Assembly (NCBI GenBank): GCA_964017145.1
Contig: OZ024841.1
Location: forward strand, 434,001-498,000
Reading direction: 5' to 3'
From: Agrocybe praecox
Taxonomy: Eukaryota > Basidiomycota > Agaricomycetes > Agaricales > Agrocybaceae
DNA length: 64,000 nucleotides
Made by a program: the position numbers and the translations under genes. Of the stretch, positions 55,388 to 64,000 are shown in pieces. The notes under the pieces are model-generated. The model saw nothing but the letters and a program-made list of their open reading frames with translations, had not been told where the DNA came from and did not search any database. Within the stretch, counting starts at the first letter, position 1, and each line of letters starts with the position of its first letter.

Positions 55388-56585
55388 AAAGCGGCTGCTA
55401 GTCCTATGCATGGGCCTAGGCAACGACCCCATCAATCCGCTCGCGGTATTCGAGTTATAGCCAGATGAGGACGACGACGAAGGTCCAGCAGCACCAATAA
55501 CAACTGTATTATACGATCAGCAGAGGCCTGGTCTGCCTTGTGGTGGTGGTAATGTGGATTTCGGCGTCGTCGTTTTATCGTTATTATGTGTCCTTTTGAG
55601 CGAAATAGTCGTTGGAGTTCACATGTTGACGTGTATGTGTGTGTAGATGAGAAAGAAGAGAGAGCGAGGCGACGGGCTGACGTACGACATGTCTATGTCA
55701 TATATTTTTGGTTTGGTAGAAGTCGATAGACATTGATAGGTGGGCGTTTTTTCTTCTTCGTTAGTTTGTGCTTGGTTCGCGGTTGGTCTAGATACGAAAG
55801 AAATCATCAGTAAGATAAAAATAAAATGACGTCGAGGCCTGAAAAAATCAAAGAAAGGAAGAACGTATAGAACACGGTTTTGGTCAAGAAACGAAGGATA
55901 TCGACCATGCACATCAATGCCTATGACGACAGCGGACGTCGATCCATATGATATACATAGGCATGCATCGCTTCTCAGGGAAGCAAGGCATTATTGACAA
56001 CGAGGTAAGAGAGTTGTTTGTTGGATGATTGATGATAGGGATAGGGATAGGGATAAGAATGAATCAAAGGGCAACACAACAAGAAGTGAGATGCGACGAG
56101 CGAAGAGGTAACGAAAGAAGAGGGATAAGAAAAGGAAGGAGCGTTGAAATGGGTAGTGCAGGCGGTGTTCAGGATATGGCACGATATGATGCGAATTTGA
56201 AAAATGAATCTTGCAGCTACGTTCGTTCGACTCGGGAAAATTGGTATAAGGAGAGGACGAAACAAAACAAAACAAAACGAACAGAATAAGATAGAATAGA
56301 AATAAAAAGATAAGATAATCGGCGTGGAAGGAAGTAAAACGAACAGAATTAAAAGAGAAAGAGAAAGAAATCAGACCAACATACCCTGTAAACCTCTTTG
56401 TTCGTTTATTGACGATAAATAGATATCTATTCGTTCCTAGTCGTCCGTCACTGCAAAGAATTTTATGTGAGCTGAAGAAGTGTGAGTAGAATTAAGAGAA
56501 TAATGATTTGACCACAAAAACGTACCCAGATAATAACCCTCTACGTTTGTCCTTAACACAGTACGTCTGTGAAGCGCGTCAATGC
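55388..56585. other. Subtelomeric DNA, no gene recognised
   Basis: The start has a short protein-like stretch (LCMGLGNDPINPLAVFEL then a stop near 55459), perhaps the end of a gene broken by telomere loss. From about 55640 the sequence is purine-rich, with long minus-strand frames due to composition. Confidence 0.4.
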
Positions 56586-56593
56586 AACGCAAC

Positions 56594-56976
56594 TAGTGAT
56601 GGGCATGGGTGACCCATGGCCAAATTTTAGGTCACCCACACCCATACCCATAGAAACCCACACCCACACCTGTGGGTATGGGTATCCCACATGTACAGGG
56701 GTGGGTCTCTATGTGTCCCATGGGTCAAAAATCCTGTGTGGGTGTGTCTTATGGGTCAAGAATTATATTATCAAAAAACAAACATATGGATTGCATTAAC
56801 TGATATTTGAAAATGGAAATTCCCACACACTATCCATACTGTACTATGATACTGCCATCAAACCCACTCCCATGGGTGTGGGTATTTCATGGGTGAAAAT
56901 TTATTCACCCACACCCACACCCACCACACCCATACCCACACACCCATGTGGGTATTAAAACCCATGAACATCACTA
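56594..56976. mobile_element. hAT-type MITE, 383 bp, perfect 8-bp target duplication
   Basis: Flanked by AACGCAAC (56586-56593 and 56977-56984). Ends are TAGTGATGGGCATGGGT and the complement of TAGTGATGTTCATGGGT. The interior consists of CACCCA/TGGGTG motifs (ACCCACACCCA, TGGGTATGGG). The 8-bp duplication and TAGTGATG ends are typical of hAT elements. Confidence 0.92.
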
Positions 56977-56984
56977 AACGCAAC

Positions 56985-58645
56985 GCTATTTGAGTGCCGG
57001 CACTTACTTTGTCGGTGCGTATTGGACTCCATCCTCTGTGGAAGCATGCCTGACTCCGATAAAGAGTGTGTCTGGCAGAATTCTTGGGTTATGAACGAAA
57101 CGATAATGGACGGGCAACAAGAGGATGCGGAAAATTGAACGGATGTCATGTCCTTCCCGGATCCCGGTCCTCAGTTCGATAATGTGTTCTATAATGTGCA
57201 GTCCCTGTGGTAAATATAAAAGCCTGCGCGAGATAAGTTCGACCGCTCGAATCGTAAAGCACCACGTACAAGTAGTGAATTCAAAGGACGCTTGATGACT
57301 CCGAGCCCTGCCTGGTGGTACATCATCCGCTCGCTTCCATGTTTCTAAGGGAAGGTTGAGAAGTGCGGGGTGTTGGCTCTATTGAGCCAGGTCAGTACTG
57401 CCTGCCTTCTGCGAAACAAAAAGAGATTTACTTGGTAATTACTTGGAAAAAAATTTGAACAAGCCCTGCTCACTGTCGTGGACGACTTGCACACTGTGTA
57501 GTCGAGACTAGACACCGCATGCGGATGGAATCATGTGAGTAGTTTATCTTATCTTATCTCGCCGCTTCCTTCGAAATACCATTTATTGTTTAATAAATAA
57601 TGGACAATCAACAACAGGGCGCGGCGTTTCATCAAGGGATGAATCCCATTCTTTACTGCTCAACGAAGATTATCGCACTATGAACAAATATTAGCGGTTT
57701 ATTGATGCGGTATTGTATACCTAGACACTCGCTGATACACTAGCGTTGAAGCAGGTTGAAGCAAACTGGCTCGCGAAATTTTTGTGTAGTTCATCCGTTC
57801 TCAAATAAATAATTTGATGTGTTCCTAATCTGCGCATCTGAAATTTCGCTACGCCCCTATTTGGAGTCTCATCGATCTCATCGATCTCGCGTGGCCGAAT
57901 TGAGAATTTGCTTGATTTTTCCTGGCAGGTATATAATACATAGTGGACATTGCGGCGCCTGCAACTTGGTGAGGGTGGCCCAATTATATTCACTCGGTTC
58001 TCGGGTTGTTCTCGCGCTCAAATTTCAATAAAAAAACAAATTGCGTTCAACTGTTTCAAACCTTTTAATTGGCTCTCATACCGTATAACGTCAATAAACT
58101 CCTCTCACGCGTCCCAAGCATAAGCGTTTGACGTTCTATATTGTGTCACTTTTATGGTTTTTGTAAATTGGCCATTTTCAACGGCGGGCCGCATCGATGG
58201 ACTAAGTAGCGTTAAATTCTCTTGTAGGGTGCTTGTTTGAACTTTCTGTCGCTTGTTGAAGTCATTCAGAGACGAAATTCAAGCAGGAGATATGAGGGAA
58301 GAATCAGATAATTAAATGTCAGGATTTCACTTGGATTTCATTAAGAGTTCGGAATGTTTCACGTGAGTCCGTTAAATATGTTGGCTAAAGAAATGACGGT
58401 TACGCTAAATACGTTCGCTAAAGCTGACTAAAGACAGTGGTGATCTCAAAAGATCTTAAAGTGAAATCCAAGCCAAATATCGGAGGCAATATCACGTGGA
58501 GTATGTAGGCTAAAGCCGGGTTTACGCTGAAACTGTTCGCTAAAGGCGTATGCTAAATGCGTTAAGTATATATCTTGGCTAAATAGTCACAGAACAGCAA
58601 ACCGTCTGGAACGTGACCAGAAACGTCGCAAGTGAACAAGAAGAT
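56985..58645. other. Intergenic, no gene seen
   Basis: Moderately AT-rich. Near 58380-58590 the words CGCTAAA/GGCTAAA recur about eight times just before the hAT gene. No other structure recognised. Confidence 0.4.
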
Positions 58646-60022
58646 ATGGCATCAAAAGAGGATGAACCAGAAGATCCACAAATTTCGCTAACTATTAGTA
58701 TGTCAGCAATCGGTCGGGTACGTTAATTAGTTTGCTTATTGTTGTTGGTCAACCATTCTAAGTTCATATTCATCCTTAGCTTCGCAAGATTGTTCGCGCT
58801 GTGCGCTCTAGTCCACAGCGCAGACAGTCATGGTTACGCACCGTTGGACTGACCCATCCAACTACAAGCTCAAATGGAACTCCTCATATTCCATTGATGT
58901 TGATTCTCGATGTCCGAACACGATGGTCGTCGACCCATGCTATGCTAGGTATGTGGCTTGTATTACTCTTATTAAGCTGTATTGTTCTAATATCCTTTCT
59001 TCACAGAGCGTGCTCTTCTATACGAAACTTCCATCAAGCATTTCGTTGCAGCAAATCACGACTATCTTCGCGACTTTTATCTCAGCGACGATGATTGGAA
59101 GAACATACGGTTACTTACCAGCTGGCTAGAGCTCTTTCGGGCCGCCACAACGCAGATGTCATCGACATCGGTCCCTATGATTTCAACAACACATGCTGTT
59201 TTTCGTGGGCTGCAAGATAAGCTCAAAAGCATTCTTCGAGAACTTCCAAATGGTGTTTCACCCAAAATCAAGACAGGCCTGGTGAATGCGCATCGCAAGC
59301 TTAGTGATTATTTCACTAAGTTTGATGAGTCCCCATATTATACATGGGCGGCGAGTACGTCCTTTCATAATCATCTGTTAGCGTTATTAACTTGCAAATA
59401 TTTTTTTCTTTTAGTTCTTGATCCTCGTATCACTTACGACGAACTTTATCACGACTATGTGGATGACGAGGACCTACGTAATGGACTAATTGAATCGAAG
59501 GATCGACTCCGCACATATCTTAATGAACATTATGCCAGCCCACCTGTACCTGGTCACCGTCTTTCATCAACGCCATCGACATCGGCCATTCCCACAGCAT
59601 CAACAAGCTCTCGCAATACGCTTCCATCAACTTCTTTCGACTTTACTGCTCGTTTTCGGCATGCAGCACCACTCCAGCAGCTAAATGAACTGGATGAATA
59701 CTTGCGCCTTCCTCCACAAGATTTCTACTCCTGTGATCCCATACAATGGTGGCATTCGCAGCGCCACCGCTTCCCTCAACTCTATCGTATGGCTCGTGAC
59801 ATATTGTCTATTCCAGGTATTTGTTTGATGTTAATCTTTTTGTTGTCAATTGAAGACTAACTACTCATTGTAGGGTCTGCTGTTGCCGTGGAAAGGCTAT
59901 TCTCTGGCGGCCGCGACACAATTTCTCTTCGACGCGCGAGCTTAAAGCCTTCAACCATCCGTATCCTCATGATCCTTAAGCACCATATCCGTCATCGTGA
60001 AGGTAAACTTAGTAGGCTTTGA
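58646..60022 (+). CDS. hAT transposase, 5'-truncated C-terminal part
   Basis: Five exons with GT-AG introns, all in phase: 58646-58717, 58780-58948, 59007-59354, 59415-59816, 59874-60022, giving 379 aa. Conserved blocks: LRKIVRAVRSSPQRRQSW, LILDVRTRWSSTHAML, ERALLYETSIKHF, LSDDDWKNIRLLTSWLELFR, LDPRITYDELYHDYVDDEDL, and the hAT dimerisation domain (DPIQWWHSQRHRFPQLYRMA, AVAVERLFSGGRDTISLRRA, ILMILKHHIR). Full hAT transposases are about 600-800 aa; the BED zinc finger and the first catalytic part are missing, so the ATG is probably fortuitous. The absence of stops in the remaining exons is notable. Confidence 0.82.
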
Positions 60023-60119
60023 ATATTTTAGCTACATATATATTCTACCTTCGTTACCACATATATTTCTATGTTAAATCCATGTAAAAGCGTTATTTTT
60101 CTTTCTTCAAAAACACCCG

Positions 60120-60267
60120 TCATCCCGTTAACGGCCGTATAACATATGTACCCGACCCGGCCAGCCTTCTTTTTGCCAGGGAGACGGCCGTGCATTTACG
60201 GTACGTCTACCGTCTGGATACCGTCAAGTCACGGCCGTACCCGTGCACGGGTCGGGTGGCAGCCCTA
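60120..60267. mobile_element. Right terminal region of the hAT element
   Basis: GC-rich 148 bp with ACGGCCGT repeats and the end GGGTCGGGTGGCAGCCCTA (60249-60267), whose complement TAGGGCTGCCACCCGACCC has the form of a hAT terminus. Homology of module M starts on the next base (60268), so the element inserted at, or defines, the module boundary. The matching left end was not found. Confidence 0.6.
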
Positions 60268-61082
60268 CCAGCTGTGGATAACATAGACTGGTGAAATTTC
60301 TATGAATTGGTCATTTCAATATACAGAACTCCGTCAGGACTTGATCACAGTTACATTGCTGTGTAGGTGTTGCAATGTTTTAGGTATGAGGCGCCCGAAT
60401 GCATAGAAATTGAAATATGTTTTACTGTTCGCATCATTCGGTATACACTCGTTGAAGAAAGTTCAAGCTGAGGACTGGCTCACTGTACCAGAATTTGGTC
60501 CCACGTCGACCGTATACCGGTCGGGCAACGCAAAGTTGGTGCAACTCATCTTTGACAAAAGAGAAGAATTTCGAACATATCCTCCGTTCTCGTCTGGCAC
60601 TGGTAATGTGGGACGAATGGACAGCACTGCCATTGGTTTCCGAATTTATCCCATAAGAAACGCTAGAATTTAGGAAGCCGCAAGCCAGTCTCAAACGTGT
60701 TTTGAGAAACCATACTGATACACACACATACGATATTCGGGCCTGGAACATCGCAAATCTTGTATCATGAAGCAGTTTTGAATCCCAAGTTCTAACTTTT
60801 TACGGTCCATGTGTAAGGCGCCGGCATACAGAAAACTCGTGATACTTACATGGATTAGTACACCTGGATGGATGGATGCAGATATGCTACATTATCCACG
60901 CGTAACCCGAACCTGTCGATTTGGAGGTTTGGACTGACCAACAGACAGCTCAAACGGAGCAGTTGGATGATTGATCCAACATGGGCCCGGTCTCCACCAG
61001 CGGCGCAGATACTTACTCGGCGTGCAAGGTGATAAGGAACTCGGTCATGACTCATGACGGACGGACGGGCATGCAAATTTTC

Positions 61083-61089
61083 AATATAA
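61083..61089 (+). promoter_or_regulatory. TATA-like box of the secreted protein gene
   Basis: AATATAAA lies about 145 bp before the ATG at 61233. The same word (read on the other strand as TTTATAT) is conserved upstream of copy 1 near 2797. Confidence 0.4.
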
Positions 61090-61232
61090 AGCATGCAGAT
61101 CCGAATATGATTCCCTCATTCTGCTGGCCAGACACCACCACCCATACCACTACATCGAGCAAGAACTACTCGCAGGTCGAACAACTTCAAAACCGTTCCA
61201 TATTATACCACCCATTAGAACAAATCATCACC

Positions 61233-61802
61233 ATGAAGAACCTCTCCGTAATCGCATTCCTTTCCCTTTCTGCAACCCTCACTCTCGCTGCACCCACCCC
61301 AGACGTGACCGACGCCGTCGAGCTCGATTCCCGCCAACTCCTTGGTATGCTCTTCCGCGGCGCTAGTAGAGTCGGGAAGAGTCTCCCCGAAAAAGCCGGC
61401 AAGAAGATGGGGAAGAAGATGGGCAATGGGCAGGACAATGTCATCGATGGGAAGAGGCTCAAAGAGACGACCGAGAGGTGGAACAAGTACCTCGGGAAGG
61501 AGCAGGACCCCAAGTGCGTCCAGGGGTGGATGAATACGTTCTCGAGGAACGGAGGGTTCAATGCCGTCATTAATTGTGATAAGCACAAGACTGGGCTTGT
61601 TGGCCCCAAGGCCTCAGGAGGCGGATTTTACCCCAACGTACACAGGAAGAAGGGTAAGAGGGAGTTAGAGGATGACTTGTTTGAGCGGGAGTTTGTCGAT
61701 AACGACCTGGAGGAGAGGGAATTCGAATCCGAAATGTTCGATTTGGTAGAGAGAGACCTCGCCTCCGACTTCGAACTTGATGAGAGACGTGCTGGACGCT
61801 GA
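61233..61802 (+). CDS. Small secreted protein (189 aa), candidate effector-like
   Basis: MKNLSVIAFLSLSATLTLAA is a clear signal peptide, probably cut before PTPD. Then DSRQLLGMLFRGASRVGKSL, a Lys-rich GKKMGKKMGNGQ, a Trp/Tyr-containing segment (ETTERWNKYLGKEQ) and two cysteines (PKCVQGW and INCDK). A Kex2-like KKGKR is followed by an acidic tail of repeated (D/E)xERE(F/L) units. The tail ends early, DERRAGR-stop, because a 2-bp deletion in a GA run near 61790 changes the frame; copy 1 shows the longer tail to DLDDIE, and those codons persist here to 61853. ATG chosen because it starts the signal peptide and is conserved. Family unknown; role (effector, adhesin or other) cannot be told. Confidence 0.82.
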   Translation: MKNLSVIAFLSLSATLTLAAPTPDVTDAVELDSRQLLGMLFRGASRVGKSLPEKAGKKMGKKMGNGQDNVIDGKRLKETTERWNKYLGKEQDPKCVQGWMNTFSRNGGFNAVINCDKHKTGLVGPKASGGGFYPNVHRKKGKRELEDDLFEREFVDNDLEEREFESEMFDLVERDLASDFELDERRAGR

Positions 61803-62527
61803 TTTGGATGAGAGGGATTTCGTAGAAGTTATGGATTTAGACGACATCGAGTAGACATCCTGTATCAGTTTACTTACTTTCATCGTACATGTTCCTAATT
61901 CATCTTTTCCACGACTCAAGTTGTGTGTGTGCGATCATACGGCGGTAAGATTATCCGCGACTCAATCCATGAAATCGTCTATTAAACACTGTGGACATGA
62001 GATGCAGAAAGAAAGATTCGCAAATTCAACGTCCTTGATAAAACGACTTCAAGAAGACTCACATTCGTGGTTAACATGTCAAGCCGTCTAAGACCCAAGA
62101 TAAATGCATAAATTTAATTTTTCTCGATCGAATGATAGTGGCTCTAGAAGAAATCTGACACTTGTCTTTATTATCGAAGAAGACGAAAAAATCCGCTGGA
62201 GCTTTGTCGCATGGAGAAAGTCAGCAGGCAGTGGTATATGCTTCCTGCTACATTTTAGCGCTGCATTAAGCGAGATGCAGCTCCAAAAACATTGAGGGGA
62301 TTTGAGGGAAACGAAGTAGTAGTGGGTAATGGCGAATAAAAGTATTTTCCTCGCGTTCACGCGTCCCCGGCCATATCGGACGGAGGCGGCTGCCCGACGA
62401 TGACGTTGGTTCACGTGAGGGTGTCTGTAATTACCCCAACGTGAACATCAGGGTGCAAGAACCGGCTCTTGCAAGCGACCTTGCACGACGTCCGCACGCT
62501 CCTCCTCCTCTATCTATTATCTCATTT

Positions 62528-64000
62528 ATGTCAGATCGTCACGACAGTTATCTGAATTCTTCAATTCCAACGTCCAGTAGAAGCCGACGCTCTTCAACCA
62601 CACGGTCTATTCGCAGTATAAGTTCCACTACATACAACCGCCAACCGACATGGAAGACCTCACCACTGAAGGGTCCTGCTCCTGTTGCGGCTAGTTTATC
62701 CATGGTGTTTGCAGAACCTGAGCTTGGATCTCCCCTCTCAAGTGCAGCCACTACTGCAGCAGCCATTTCTACGTCATCTAGCACGGGCACTTCTCTGGAC
62801 CGTACAAAGTTGACAGATAATATCAAAGAGGTCATAGAAGAAGAGGGTGGATCTGAAGATGGTGGTACGCCTAGAGATCAATCGGAAACCTACGGTACGA
62901 TTTTCCATTGTGCACCTCATTAGCATGCGATTTTCTTATTTTCTTTTCCTGTACAGATTCCAGTCACATCGATAACGGGCAACAATCGACTTCTGGATTT
63001 GTTTCGCCCATTACTTTCCCTTCCTTTCCACCCTCAAACGACAGTGTTACGACTCAGAGTGCTCTAACTCCATCACATTCACCGAGACCCAAAACTAGGA
63101 AGGACTCTTGGTATTCCACGTTGACGCGCTCGAAGGGGAAGACGGCTATGCATACTAGTCCGCATGCTTCAAGCAGCAAATTCGTTGGCGAAGCAAACTC
63201 CCCGCTTCCCGAATCTTCTCCTATTTTACCACCACCACCTCTGTTCGAACCTCCAGCACATGTGCCCACCTTGAAAGTCGAAGCCCCAACTCCGCAGGTC
63301 GAGCATTCATCGGTATTTGATGCCCTGCCATCTCCCTCCACTATCGCTGCTATTCCTATCGAAATCCTTTCGCCTATTCCAACTAAACGCACCGCTCCTC
63401 TGTCGATATCAGGCATTGGGATCAACTTTGGGAGCCCACAGCGTCAGGATAGTAGTCCACAGAGTCCAGGAAAGCGATCCTGGTTCGCTTCACCCCCTAC
63501 ACCTACACCTTCTCCTCCTAAACTCATCCCATCAACACCTCCGCCAAGTTATCCTATCAAAATCTTCGAATCCTCTCCACCGATCCTCTCCCAATCTCCC
63601 ACCGAAACGAGAACGCCACAACAAGAGATACTCGCGCAGCAGGCGGCATCATCCGCAGTAGCTGCCGACTATTCCAGCCAATCATCCACGACAGTAAGCT
63701 CTGTGGATGATTCTGTTCCATCGCTACCACATACACCGCCGGTTAACGCTCGTTCAACGTCGGCTACGAAGAGCCCTCCTCTTAGCCACTCTGTAGCGCT
63801 AAACCCATCGTCGAGCAGATTTACACTCTCTTTACCTCTTTTGGGACGGACGAAGGTCCCGTTACCTTTGTCAGTTGGAATGGGCGGTGAAAGTGAGTAT
63901 GATTCATCTTTATACTCCTTTGTTCCTCGTCAGATTTGGTACTTATCGTCGTCCTTTATTTCTCTGCAGCTTTGATACTAGAACCTGTACCACAAAAAGA
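62528..64000 (+). CDS. Ser/Pro-rich protein, partial (runs off window)
   Basis: Exon 1 62528-62894 (MSDRHDSYLNSSIPTSSRSR), intron 62895-62956, exon 2 62957-63892, intron 63893-63981, exon 3 from 63982 off the edge. The start is set by conservation with copy 1 (556) and copy 2 (16461). The product is disordered in character: SRSRRSSTTRS N-terminus, TDNIKEVIEEEGGSEDG, then long Pro/Ser stretches (SPILPPPPLFEPP, FASPPTPTPSPPKLIPST) and RFTLSLPLLGRTKVPLP. No signal peptide or known domain. Copy 2 indicates at least three more exons. The only copy of four without a visible lesion in the part seen. Confidence 0.7.

Larger units (their letters stand above)
60268..64000 (+). repeat. Segmental duplication, module M copy 4
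   Basis: Best-preserved copy: inverted relative to copies 1-3, without MITE insertions, carrying the open secreted-protein gene and the Ser/Pro-rich gene. Continues past the right edge. Confidence 0.88.

Noticed and set aside
55388..55460. Telomere-linked RecQ helicase end (LCMGLGNDPINPLAVFEL)
   Set aside because: Only about 20 residues, no helicase motif; too short to assign.

Overview
This looks like subtelomeric DNA from a filamentous basidiomycete, probably an Agaricomycete. The evidence is short introns (about 50-90 bp) in every real gene, a NACHT/WD40 STAND protein, a leucine-rich F-box protein, CCCTAA telomeric repeats, hAT-like elements, and Coprina-type endonuclease-lacking Penelope-like retroelements (PLEs). 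The species cannot be named from sequence alone. A run of exactly 200 Ns (46053-46252) splits the window into two contigs. The right contig begins with telomeric repeats, so the join is probably a scaffolding artefact.

Left contig (1-46052). Intact genes are few: a 1,507-aa NACHT-WD40 NLR (9170-4290, 7 exons, minus strand), a 490-aa F-box protein (20088-18365, 4 exons, minus strand) and a small dimeric-barrel-like protein (32378-32881). Around them lie decayed copies of two duplicated modules. Module M carries a small secreted protein gene plus a Ser/Pro-rich gene and occurs at 1-3617, about 14870-17740, about 25580-31560 and, inverted, at 60268-64000. Module N is a Gln/Asn/His-rich broken gene at about 21000-23075 and about 34400-36870. 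A TBC (Rab-GAP) pseudogene lies at 13750-12067. Non-autonomous DNA elements with readable inverted repeats and target duplications lie at 1458-2254, 27030-29856 and 37421-38298. From about 37 kb to 46 kb the DNA is AT-rich, with a decayed Copia-like element, hairpins and a CCCTTG hexamer array.

Right contig (46253-64000). It starts with about 100 bp of CCCTAA repeats. Two head-to-tail Coprina-type PLE units follow: unit 1 is 5'-truncated at the telomere array and unit 2 is complete. Unit 2's 3' end is fused to a second short CCCTAA tract at 55371-55387, after which ordinary subtelomeric DNA begins. This is the layout expected if EN-less PLEs are reverse transcribed onto exposed chromosome ends. 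Both units carry a sequence that folds as a hammerhead ribozyme (50207-50271 and 55250-55314). The two predicted cleavage sites are 5,043 nt apart, one unit length. Beyond the PLEs come a hAT-type MITE with a perfect 8-bp target duplication (56594-56976), a 5'-truncated hAT transposase gene (58646-60022), and the best-preserved copy of module M, with an open secreted-protein gene (61233-61802) and a Ser/Pro-rich gene running off the window (62528-64000).

The window reads as a fast-turnover chromosome-end region: retroelements capping telomeres, segmentally duplicated secreted-protein modules at different stages of decay, MITE insertions breaking genes, and an NLR whose WD40 repeats are homogenised.
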